This document shows, piece after piece, positions 35,125 through 43,102 of a stretch of 64,000 nt of DNA; the stretch's first letter is position 1, and each line of letters begins with the position of its first letter. The DNA is from Rhizobium sp. SG_E_25_P2 (GTDB taxonomy: Bacteria > Pseudomonadota > Alphaproteobacteria > Rhizobiales > Rhizobiaceae): NCBI RefSeq assembly GCF_029892285.1, contig NZ_JARXVM010000007.1, forward strand, positions 62,001-126,000. The letters run 5' to 3'. The notes under the pieces were generated by a model that ran no database searches, was not told the DNA's origin, and saw only the letters and a program-made list of their open reading frames with translations. The position numbers and the translations under genes were made by a program.

Positions 35125-35973
35125 GTGGCGCTCACTCATGAGTTCATGCGCGGCCATTCGGGCTTCGCGGATCTGATCAAAATCCAGTCTCGACGTCTGA
35201 TCGAGGCATCGGACGCGGAGGCGCGCCTGTCGAGCGCCTTCACCAACCAGCAGCGCTGGCTGATGAGCCATATGGGCTTAGCTCTCTATTTCGAGCAGAT
35301 GCGGGATCCGTCTGCCCCCGGCCTCAACATCACCACCTTCACGGAAACCATGGCGGAGCTTGGCATCGCCAGCCGCAATACGGCCGACGCCTTCTGCAAG
35401 GAACTGATCAATTACGGCTATCTCGTTACCGCCGCCAACAATCAGGACCGACGGCGCAAACCGTTGCTGCCCATGCCCGCAGTTTTGCAGATCTACCAAT
35501 TCTGGCTGACGGTGCATCTCGACACGCTCGACCAGATTTCTCCGAACGGCCGCGTGCAGCGCTTCATGGCCGACCCGACCGCGCTGTCGCGCATTCAGCC
35601 GTCGCTTGCGCGTGGGCTCGCTCAACGGCGGGGCTTTCACGCAATCGGTCGCGAATTTTCGCTGCTGAACTGGCTTGACGCCGGCGCGCATCTCATGGAC
35701 ATCCTGGCTCAGCAATGGGGTCCAGATCCCGGTCAGCCGGAACGTATGGTATGCGTCTTTATCCCTACGTCCGAACTCGCCGCTCACTTGGCCATTTCCC
35801 GGCCGCATCTTTCGAGAAAGCTTCGCGAAGCGGAAGAGAACGGCGCAATGGGATGGACCGCCCAACCGGGGAAATCACCGCTTTGGGTCGGACGTAAGTT
35901 CCTGGACGACTATCTCCTGGGGCAATCGGTGAAACTTGCGGTGATTGACGAAGCCTGCGAAGCCGGGCTCTGA
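35125..35973 (+). CDS. Winged-helix regulator-like protein of unknown target
   Basis: 282 residues from GTG 35125, with GGGAG upstream. Two helix-turn-helix-like regions are visible: one at about 60-105 (ITTFTETMAELGIASRNTADAF) with wing NNQDRRRKP, and one near the C-terminus (IPTSELAAHLAISRPHLSRKL). The middle is mostly helical. The double-wHTH layout suggests a dimeric DNA-binding protein of a small, rarely annotated group; no effector domain is recognised. It is not obviously linked to prs. Confidence 0.65.
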   Translation: MALTHEFMRGHSGFADLIKIQSRRLIEASDAEARLSSAFTNQQRWLMSHMGLALYFEQMRDPSAPGLNITTFTETMAELGIASRNTADAFCKELINYGYLVTAANNQDRRRKPLLPMPAVLQIYQFWLTVHLDTLDQISPNGRVQRFMADPTALSRIQPSLARGLAQRRGFHAIGREFSLLNWLDAGAHLMDILAQQWGPDPGQPERMVCVFIPTSELAAHLAISRPHLSRKLREAEENGAMGWTAQPGKSPLWVGRKFLDDYLLGQSVKLAVIDEACEAGL

Positions 35974-36172
35974 CATCCGTTGGCGTCCGATCGTAAATAC
36001 ACCCAAAAATGATAACAGCCCAATTCTTGACCGTTGCAACCGACGCGTTTAGGACTCCGAAGTTAAGGCCGCCGAGAGTTCCACTTGCCCGGAAACGAGA
36101 TCACCCCATCTCCGAAATCTCCGGCGGCCTCTCCTTCTGTTGGCCTTTCCCGTTGATTTTGCAGTCCACTCC

Positions 36173-38131
36173 TCAAGCCGCGTGGGATTCTGCGCTTTCT
36201 GATTGAAGACGGTCCGCTGCGGCCGCCTCACTCATCGGGCGCCCGAAGTAATAGCCCTGGAACAGGTTCAGGCCGAGCGCCTTCAGAGCCAAGGCCTGCT
36301 CTTGCGTCTCCACGCCTTCGATGACACAGGCGCAATCCAGGTTGCGGGCGAGATCGTTGAGCGTGCGGATGATGTTCTGGCTGACTTGGCTCTCGCTGAT
36401 ATCGGCAATGAAGCTGCGGTCGATCTTCAACGCGCTCACTGGCAGACGATGGATCTGGCCGAGATTGGATTGCCCGACGCCGAAATCATCAAGCGCCACG
36501 CCGATGCCGAGATCCCGAATACGACGCAGATTGCCGGTGGCGATTTGCAATTTCTGCATGACGGCCGTTTCCGTCAACTCGAATACGAGACGATGCGGAT
36601 CAAAGCCGCTACGATCCAAAATATCGAGTAGGCCTTCCAGCACCTGGGGAGCCTCGATATCCTTTATCGACAGATTGAACGACAAGAGCACGTCATCGGG
36701 CCATGCTGTGGCGGCTTTCAACGCGCGTGTAAAAATCGACAGCGTGAGCGCGCCGATCACGCCGCAGCGCTCAGCCACGGGAATGAAAACGTCGGGTCGG
36801 ACAGGACCCAACACCGGGGAATCCCAACGCGCGAGAACCTCAAAGCCATAGGTCTTGTTGCTGCTTTCGCTCCAGAGCGGCTGGAATGCAAGCTGGAACT
36901 CAATATCCAGATTGGCGCGTTTGATCTCCTGCTCCACCAGGCTGCGATAGGCAATTTCCGTGGCGAGCGCCTGGGTGAACAGAATTACCGCCCCACGCCG
37001 CGTCTGCTTGGCGTGATAGAGCGCATAGTCGGCGTGTTCGAACGCCTCTTCAGCGGAATGGCAGTGGTCTGGAAAAATGGTTACGCCGCTCGAGCCACCG
37101 ACGCGCACGGAAACTTCTGGCAGGTCGAGCGGCTGCTTCACATCCTCGATCAGACGCGCCGCAGCCTGGACCGCCGCATCATCGGAGACTGGATTTTTCA
37201 GGATGAAACCGAATTCATCGCCGCCCAACCGAGCGACTTCCAAACCCTCTCGCTTTGCCGCCAGAGACAGCCGGCGGGCGACCTCGATCAGCACTTTGTC
37301 GCCGACGCCATGCCCATAGGCATCATTGACGGGCTTGAACCCGTCGAGATCGATCATGCCAATCACGAGACGTTCTGACGCCGCCCCTGCCGCCGCGAGC
37401 CGTTTTTCAAGCGCGGTGACGAACCAGCGACGATTATACAACCCGGTCAGACTGTCGAGATTGGCGAGACGCAGGTTTTCCTCGGAAAGCCTCTGCGCTT
37501 CCTGTTGCTGCGCCTGGATTTCCTTGCGCGACGCGATCAGATTGGCGAAGTCGGTGTAATAAATCTGCAGGATGAACAATAGCGCAGCCGAAACCAGCAA
37601 CACATTGATCGCGATCATTTGAAAGACAGCCACCCCGGTCGAGGCAAAGAACAGGACAAAGGGGACAAGCACGATAAACACCAGCAACACCGCAGACGCG
37701 CGCAGATGCATAAGGCAGAAAATACAGCCAATAATGGTGATGGCCATATAGAAAGCGACATGCCCTTTCTCGAGATCGCCGCCATAACCATAAAGGGAGA
37801 ATGCCCAGGCCGTGAAGCCGACGCCAAGAACGACCGTGAATCGCAAGGTTCCGCGCAAACGGTCGATCGCCGCCTCCGCCGTAATGGTCTGCTTGCGTCT
37901 TGCAACCCAACCGGCGAGCCGGTACCCGCACAAGAGATAGAGGACGCTCGGGGCGCAAAGCGTCAATTGCCATGGCGCAAGCGCCGCATGAGTGAGGGAG
38001 AGAGCGACCGTATTGGCCACCAGCATCAGATACATCAGCGGAACTTGCCGCTGGAAGGCGGAAAACTGGGCGAGCGCGAGTTCAGGCTTATCCGCTGGGA
38101 TGAAGAAAAATTGGCTTATGGTCCGCAACAT
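36173..38131 (-). CDS. GGDEF-EAL bifunctional c-di-GMP protein with membrane sensor
   Basis: 652 residues from the ATG at 38131, which has GGGGGAG just upstream; a GTG four codons earlier lacks a ribosome site. The N-terminal ~200 residues form about six hydrophobic helices. A GGDEF domain follows (LDSLTGLYNRRWF, then RLGGDEFGFI, intact signature), then an EAL domain with GFEVLARW, FNLSIKD, FELTETAV, ALDDFGVGQSN, LKIDRSF and VIEGVET. All catalytic EAL residues look intact, so both cyclase and phosphodiesterase activity are possible. No sensory ligand is evident. Confidence 0.92.
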   Translation of the reverse strand: MLRTISQFFFIPADKPELALAQFSAFQRQVPLMYLMLVANTVALSLTHAALAPWQLTLCAPSVLYLLCGYRLAGWVARRKQTITAEAAIDRLRGTLRFTVVLGVGFTAWAFSLYGYGGDLEKGHVAFYMAITIIGCIFCLMHLRASAVLLVFIVLVPFVLFFASTGVAVFQMIAINVLLVSAALLFILQIYYTDFANLIASRKEIQAQQQEAQRLSEENLRLANLDSLTGLYNRRWFVTALEKRLAAAGAASERLVIGMIDLDGFKPVNDAYGHGVGDKVLIEVARRLSLAAKREGLEVARLGGDEFGFILKNPVSDDAAVQAAARLIEDVKQPLDLPEVSVRVGGSSGVTIFPDHCHSAEEAFEHADYALYHAKQTRRGAVILFTQALATEIAYRSLVEQEIKRANLDIEFQLAFQPLWSESSNKTYGFEVLARWDSPVLGPVRPDVFIPVAERCGVIGALTLSIFTRALKAATAWPDDVLLSFNLSIKDIEAPQVLEGLLDILDRSGFDPHRLVFELTETAVMQKLQIATGNLRRIRDLGIGVALDDFGVGQSNLGQIHRLPVSALKIDRSFIADISESQVSQNIIRTLNDLARNLDCACVIEGVETQEQALALKALGLNLFQGYYFGRPMSEAAAADRLQSESAESHAA

Positions 38132-38433
38132 CGGCTCCCCCACTCGTCCACAGCATCTACCACGAGTGGTTTAATGTTGACTTAATCGAGCCAAACCATC
38201 CGCCGGCAGACCCCATCCGTAGCTGCTGGAAGCACTGGAAAGCAAGCACCCTTCCGTGATTTTGACAAACATCCATAAAATTACAGGTAGAATAAGAGGA
38301 CACTTTCATATCCGGCCACAAGTGGCAAACGCCCTCCCCCAAACGAGACGCCGACAGAGAGCAAGCGTGTCGCCGCGCGATCAGGCTCCGGCAATCATAT
38401 CCGGGCCTCTGAAGCGACACGCCGCAACGAACA
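38132..38433. other. Intergenic region, no gene seen
   Basis: About 300 bases between the GGDEF-EAL gene start and the stop of the GAF-Fis regulator, both on the minus strand. No credible ORF, terminator or operator was recognised; it must hold the GGDEF-EAL promoter. Confidence 0.45.
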
Positions 38434-39399
38434 TCATTCGCTATGCAAATTCAGCTTGTTGATCTTTCTGTGCAGGGTCGCTCGGCTGATCCCAAGCATC
38501 TGCGCCGTCAGCGATACATTGCCGTTGTTGCGCGCAAGCGCGCGCCGAAGGGCCGCACGTTCGGCCTCCAGCAGATCCGCGCCTCTGTCCTCGGGGGACT
38601 CGCTGAGGATGTCCGAGGCCGGAATGCCGCTCAGGATCATCGCGTCGTCGATCTTGAGCGCCAGACGGGCGGCGCGCGTTGCGCCCAGCACCATGTCGTC
38701 GCGATCAACCGCCAGCAAGGCCGAGCCTGAATGCGATTGATTGTCGAGCAATACGATGCGGGCGCGGCTATAGGCGCGCCGAAAGAGATTGACCTCGATG
38801 CGACAGGCCGCATCCCTCGCCGCCTGCGCCAGCACCGGCATGATCATCTCCGAAGCGTCGCGCCTGGCGGTGGAAATATCGATCGCAGCGACGATGCGCC
38901 CGACATGATCGCGCACCGGGGCCGAGGCGCAGGACAGGCCGATATTGGAGGAGAGAAAGTGCTGGTCGCGAAACACAGTCACCATGCGCCCATCGGCAAG
39001 CGCGGTGCCGATACCATTGGTGCCGACGCTCGCTTCGCTCCACAGCGCTCCTGTCCACAGGCCGAGATCGCGGAATTCCTTATCCTCACCCGAGACGCCA
39101 CGCCTGTCGAGCACGACGCCGCTGCTGTCGGTGATAACGATGCAGCAGCCGGCGCGGCCAACCATGCCGAACAGCCAGTCGAGTTCACTCGACGCCTCCT
39201 CGACCACATGGCCAGATTGCCCCAGAACCTCCTGAAACTCGACGTCCGTCAGGCGCAGAGGTTCGCGTTTTTCCTCCGGCGTCAGACCGTAGCGGGTCAT
39301 GCATCGGCGCCATGACGCGGCGATCGGCGAACTTGCGCCAGCCGATTTCTCCTGCGTCAACTGGTAGACTTTATCAGCGTGTTGGTTCGATCCAAGCAT
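38434..39399 (-). CDS. GAF-Fis regulator lacking the sigma-54 AAA+ domain
   Basis: 321 residues. SPIAASWRRCMTRYGLTPEE is the N-terminal motif of AcoR-type activators; a GAF domain spans about 70-190 (CCIVITDSSGVVLDRRG, EASVGTNGIGTAL, APVRDHVGRIVAAIDIS); the C-terminus is a Fis-type helix-turn-helix, NNGNVSLTAQMLGISRATLHRKI. The central AAA+ domain with GAFTGA that contacts sigma-54 is absent, so it must act by another mechanism, as a simple activator or repressor. GGGAGGAG precedes the ATG. Confidence 0.87.
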   Translation of the reverse strand: MLGSNQHADKVYQLTQEKSAGASSPIAASWRRCMTRYGLTPEEKREPLRLTDVEFQEVLGQSGHVVEEASSELDWLFGMVGRAGCCIVITDSSGVVLDRRGVSGEDKEFRDLGLWTGALWSEASVGTNGIGTALADGRMVTVFRDQHFLSSNIGLSCASAPVRDHVGRIVAAIDISTARRDASEMIMPVLAQAARDAACRIEVNLFRRAYSRARIVLLDNQSHSGSALLAVDRDDMVLGATRAARLALKIDDAMILSGIPASDILSESPEDRGADLLEAERAALRRALARNNGNVSLTAQMLGISRATLHRKINKLNLHSE

Positions 39400-39546
39400 G
39401 AGCTCCTCCCAAAGCGTCTGCCCGTGTCTAATCCCGGCGCTTGTCGCGCTTTATTCACTCTCCCGGCATTTCCGCCTTAGCCGTATCATGAAAAGGCCGG
39501 CATACATAAGGAAAATATAACGCATTCTCCCCAGCCTAGCCGGCCT

Positions 39547-39562
39547 GTCGCAGATCTGCGAC
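39547..39562 (-). terminator. Perfect 16-bp palindrome downstream of the periplasmic protein gene
   Basis: GTCGCAGATCTGCGAC lies 21 bases after the stop of the gene that ends at 39583. As RNA it gives a 6-bp stem with a GATC loop. No T-run follows, so it may be a weak terminator or a protein site. Confidence 0.4.
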
Positions 39563-39582
39563 GCTTGACGTGTTTCGCCGTC

Positions 39583-41043
39583 TTACATTTTCATCGGTTG
39601 GCCATTGATGATGACTTGCCCATCGGCGCCCATCTTGACGTTCCAGAGAATGGATCCGTCTGGCTGTTCCCGCCCAAAACCTTTCATCATCAGCGCCATG
39701 AAAGCAGCCTGGCCGAAATCCGGCACGGTGGCGGCATTGTCCTGCAGGAACTTGACGGTCTTGTCGAAATCGCGCGCGATGATGTCGACATTTACATTCG
39801 GTTTGTCGCTCTGGGCCTGGTCGACCTGCATCGATCCCGTGAGCGCAATATCATAGACATCGGACTTGGCCGCGACATTGGTGAACTCGAAATTCATCTT
39901 GCCGCTGGGCAGCACGATCTTGCCGAGTTCTTCAGATTGTTGCGGGGTAAGCGCCGCATCCTTGGTGAAATCGGCGTTGTCGGCGAGATAGGTCATCACG
40001 CCCTCCAGATTCAGGTCGCGCATCGCCATGCCGAAGCTCAGCGATTTCGGCATAGCGGCTTCCGTGCCCGGAGGCAGGAGACCGGCGGGCGCGGAGGGAT
40101 CCGTCGCGCTCACCTCGAATTCGAAGCGGCTGTCGGGCTTTATTCCATTGAAAGCGATCTTGTAGCCAATATCGGCGGCGGAAAAGGTCATGTTGGAGGC
40201 ATTGACCTTGACGTCGCGGATATGAATGTCTTCGACAAGATTGTCGACCAACGGCACATTGGCTCGGATCAGCCCCTTGAGTTTGGCGCTCTGCTCCGCC
40301 GTGAGATTCTTCTGCCCGGACTTCACAAGGTCGAGCACGAAGACGACGAGATCGCGCATCGGCGCAAGGCCCGCCTTGTCCATCTGCACGCGACCATCCA
40401 TCGAAGCGGCGTCGATACGGACCTGACCGGCCTGTCCAGGACTGTTGATCGTTTCACTCAGGCCGCTCAGGCTGAAATTGCTGACGAGATCGCCGCGGCC
40501 GCCAACCACATTTTCCAGGCGCATGTCCTGCGCGGCCTTGGCGACCGCGATATCCATCATTTCCGGCCCGGTCTGGCTGGTGATGGCGATATTCTCATAA
40601 GCAGCCGTGCTGCTGCGGAAAAACGATACGGCCGGATCAAACAGCGCCTCGCCGCTCATTTTGTCGATCTTGTACACGAAGGTCGAGGTCTTGCCTTCGG
40701 CGACGAAGCTGCCGGACACATCGAGCCGATCATTGAGTTCGGCCTTCCACAAGCCGTCTTCCTGCGGCGTCAGATAGTAGGACATCGGCTTGAGCCCTTC
40801 GATCACGAAGATCTTGGGGTCGACATCCTTAAGCAGGGCGGCGAAATCCATCCGCAGTTCATAGCGCTGCGCCCCTGGCGTCACGGTCAGAAATCCGCTG
40901 TCGTTGACGCTCTTGGGCAGGTAATAGGTCAGGCTGTCGAGAAGTGTCCGCGCCCCGGATTCGTTGATCTCGGCGGCGCGCGGAGCGACGGGAGAAATGG
41001 CGATGGCGATAGCCGTCGCGGCGAATAGCGCTTTGCGCGTCAT
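39583..41043 (-). CDS. Periplasmic protein of unknown function
   Basis: 486 residues. Residues 1-24 form a signal peptide (ALFAATAIAIAISPVAPRAA). The mature protein is beta-rich with repeated lipid-binding-like strands, for example YELRMDFAALLKDVDP, TSTFVYKIDKMSGEAL and GKMNFEFTNVAAKSDVY, and a Trp/Asp motif ILWNVKMGADGQVIING at the end. It resembles DUF945/DUF2125-type exported proteins in style, but I cannot assign a family with certainty. Monocistronic. Confidence 0.7.
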   Translation of the reverse strand: MTRKALFAATAIAIAISPVAPRAAEINESGARTLLDSLTYYLPKSVNDSGFLTVTPGAQRYELRMDFAALLKDVDPKIFVIEGLKPMSYYLTPQEDGLWKAELNDRLDVSGSFVAEGKTSTFVYKIDKMSGEALFDPAVSFFRSSTAAYENIAITSQTGPEMMDIAVAKAAQDMRLENVVGGRGDLVSNFSLSGLSETINSPGQAGQVRIDAASMDGRVQMDKAGLAPMRDLVVFVLDLVKSGQKNLTAEQSAKLKGLIRANVPLVDNLVEDIHIRDVKVNASNMTFSAADIGYKIAFNGIKPDSRFEFEVSATDPSAPAGLLPPGTEAAMPKSLSFGMAMRDLNLEGVMTYLADNADFTKDAALTPQQSEELGKIVLPSGKMNFEFTNVAAKSDVYDIALTGSMQVDQAQSDKPNVNVDIIARDFDKTVKFLQDNAATVPDFGQAAFMALMMKGFGREQPDGSILWNVKMGADGQVIINGQPMKM

Positions 41044-41145
41044 GGCAGGCTCCGTATGAAGTCGGATTCGACAATGCCGGGAGATTGCCCCGGCGTTCCC
41101 GGCGGGTCAATCGCGCGGCGCTGATCTTTCCGATACTGTGTCCGA

Positions 41146-41174
41146 CTTGCATTCCACGAGGCGTTGCGTTATAG
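41146..41174 (+). promoter_or_regulatory. Promoter of rplY
   Basis: CTTGCA, a 17-base spacer and TTATAG. The predicted start near 41181 gives a leader of about 110 nt, long enough for regulatory structure, although none was resolved. Confidence 0.65.
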
Positions 41175-41291
41175 GCCCGCATCCGCCGGGACACCCTTGG
41201 AGGCACGGCGGAGGCGTATCCATAAAGATATGTCGTTTTGGGCCGGCGTCCGCGCCGCCCGGGACACTCCGCAAACTTGAAAGGAATAGCC

Positions 41292-41885
41292 ATGAGCCAC
41301 GCAACTTACGAGCTCAAGGCCGAGCTGCGCGAACGGGTTGGTAAGGGGTCCTCCCGCGAACTTCGCCGCAACGGCCGCATCCCTGCCGTCATCTATGGCG
41401 ACAAGCAGGCCCCCCTGTCGATTTCCCTCCCCGTGAAGGAAGTGACGCTGAAGATTCACGCCGGCGGTTTCATGACCACCGTCGCCACCATCGACGTCGA
41501 CGGCCAGAAGATCTCGGTCCTGCCGAAGGACTATCAGCTTGATCCGGTCCGCGACTTCACCATGCATGTCGACTTCCTTCGCGTGTCTGGCAACACCCAG
41601 GTCACCGTCGAAATCCCGGTTCACTTCATCAATGAAGAAAAGTCCCCGGGCATCAAGGTCGGCGGCGTGCTGAACGTGGTTCGTCACGAAGTCGAATTCC
41701 ATTGCCCGGCCGACGCCATTCCGGAATTCATCACCGCCGACCTCGAAGGCATGAAGATCGGCGATGGCGTTCACATCTCGAACATCAAGCTGCCGGCTGG
41801 CGTGACCCCCGTGATCACCGACCGCGACTTCACCATCGCCACGATCGCCGCTCCGGCTGGCGGCACGACCGGCGAACAGGAATAA
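41292..41885 (+). CDS. rplY: 50S ribosomal protein L25/general stress protein Ctc
   Basis: Binds 5S rRNA in the large subunit. 197 residues from the ATG at 41292 (AAGGAA 7 bases upstream); the two-domain Ctc form, with an N-terminal L25 domain ([26 protein letters not shown]) and a C-terminal beta domain ([22 protein letters not shown]). The C-terminal tail is Gly/Thr-rich. It is followed by pth, the usual order, with a strong terminator between. Confidence 0.95.
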   Translation: MSHATYELKAELRERVGKGSSRELRRNGRIPAVIYGDKQAPLSISLPVKEVTLKIHAGGFMTTVATIDVDGQKISVLPKDYQLDPVRDFTMHVDFLRVSGNTQVTVEIPVHFINEEKSPGIKVGGVLNVVRHEVEFHCPADAIPEFITADLEGMKIGDGVHISNIKLPAGVTPVITDRDFTIATIAAPAGGTTGEQE

Positions 41886-41932
41886 CAACAAGACCATTGC
41901 CGCCCGGCGTAAGCTGCGGCGGCGACTTTGAG

Positions 41933-41962
41933 CCCCGCCGGCGTCAGCCGCGCGGGGTTTTT
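41933..41962 (+). terminator. Terminator between rplY and pth
   Basis: CCCCGC-CGGC-GTCA-GCCG-C-GCGGGG forms a 10-bp stem with one bulge and is followed by TTTTT. Confidence 0.9.
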
Positions 41963-42043
41963 CATGTCGCAGGCCCGTGAATGGTTGACATTCATGGCCG
42001 GTTGCGGCTTGGAAAACAAAACGGCAAGCCAAGGCATCCACTC

Positions 42044-42742
42044 ATGAAGATCTTCGCAGGACTGGGCAATCCGGGACCGAAATACCAGGGTAACCGGCAC
42101 AATATCGGCTTCATGGCCATCGACGCCATCCACCGCAAGCTGCCCTTCGGCCCCTGGTCGAAGAAGTTCAAGGCGGAGATCGCCGAAGGCGAGATCGACG
42201 GCGAGAAGATTCTTCTCATGAAGCCGCAGACCTTCATGAATCTCTCTGGCGACAGCGTCGGCGAAGCCATGCGCTTCTTCAAGCTGACGCCGGCCGACAT
42301 CACCGTGTTCCATGACGAACTCGATCTTCCGGCTGCCAAGGTTCGCGTGAAGACAGGCGGCGGTCATGGCGGCCATAACGGATTGAAATCCCTGGACGCC
42401 CATTGCGGTCGGGACTATCGCCGCGTCCGCCTCGGCATTGGCCATCCAGGGGACAAGGAGTTGGTGCACAATCATGTGCTCGGGGATTTCGCCAAGGTCG
42501 ACCAGACCTGGCTGGATCCACTGCTCGACGACATCGCCCTCAATGCCGGCCTGCTGCTCGTGGGCGACGGCAGCCAGTTCATGAACAAGCTCGCGCGCGG
42601 CGAGCCCAAAGAGCCGGCTCCAAAACCTAAGCCGTCAGGCCAGTCGCATATCCGTCAAGCCCGGCCGCACGGACAGAAACCGCCGGTCACGGGACCGATG
42701 GCCGACATGTTAAAAAAACTGCTCGGCGATAAATCGGATTGA
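42044..42742 (+). CDS. pth: Peptidyl-tRNA hydrolase
   Basis: Releases peptides from prematurely dropped peptidyl-tRNA. 232 residues from ATG 42044 with AAGG 9 bases upstream. Catalytic region [20 protein letters not shown] (H19), [11 protein letters not shown] and FHDELDLP with the essential Asp; [12 protein letters not shown] is the substrate loop. The C-terminal 40 residues are a basic, Pro-rich extension beyond the bacterial core. Confidence 0.95.
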   Translation: MKIFAGLGNPGPKYQGNRHNIGFMAIDAIHRKLPFGPWSKKFKAEIAEGEIDGEKILLMKPQTFMNLSGDSVGEAMRFFKLTPADITVFHDELDLPAAKVRVKTGGGHGGHNGLKSLDAHCGRDYRRVRLGIGHPGDKELVHNHVLGDFAKVDQTWLDPLLDDIALNAGLLLVGDGSQFMNKLARGEPKEPAPKPKPSGQSHIRQARPHGQKPPVTGPMADMLKKLLGDKSD

Positions 42743-43102
42743 GCCAAGTGATGAAGGCAAGTGAAAACAAATATGCAAAGAGTTTTCATTCGCATTACAC
42801 CCCTTCTAAAATAATATATTTCTTATATATAGCCTCTCTAATTACAGCTCAATAATTGCGAAAAATAACAACACCACAATCGAGAATTGCCCGCAAGAAA
42901 AGTAGCGCTTGAACAGCACTCACTTTTATTAAATCTCACTGTTTTCATTAATACAGCGGAAACCTCCAGAAGCGAGTTTGCTCAAAAGTAGCATTCTTGC
43001 GTTTCAGCGATGCAGACCGGGGGTTCCGCAAGGCCAACCGGCTGGATCAGGCGACGTGGAATTTTGAGTTAATCTGCCGCCGTCCGCGGCAAGGGGGGTA
43101 TA
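42743..43102. other. AT-rich intergenic island before the chemoreceptor
   Basis: 360 bases with visibly lower GC than the neighbours, especially 42770-42960 (for example TAAAATAATATATTTC). No ORF with a ribosome site was found. Several TATA-like hexamers occur, so the chemoreceptor promoter cannot be chosen by eye. Such compositional dips suit a nucleoid-protein-silenced or acquired segment. Confidence 0.5.

Noticed and set aside
42743-43102. Riboswitch or sRNA in the AT-rich gap
   Set aside because: No paired stems of useful length and no terminator were found.
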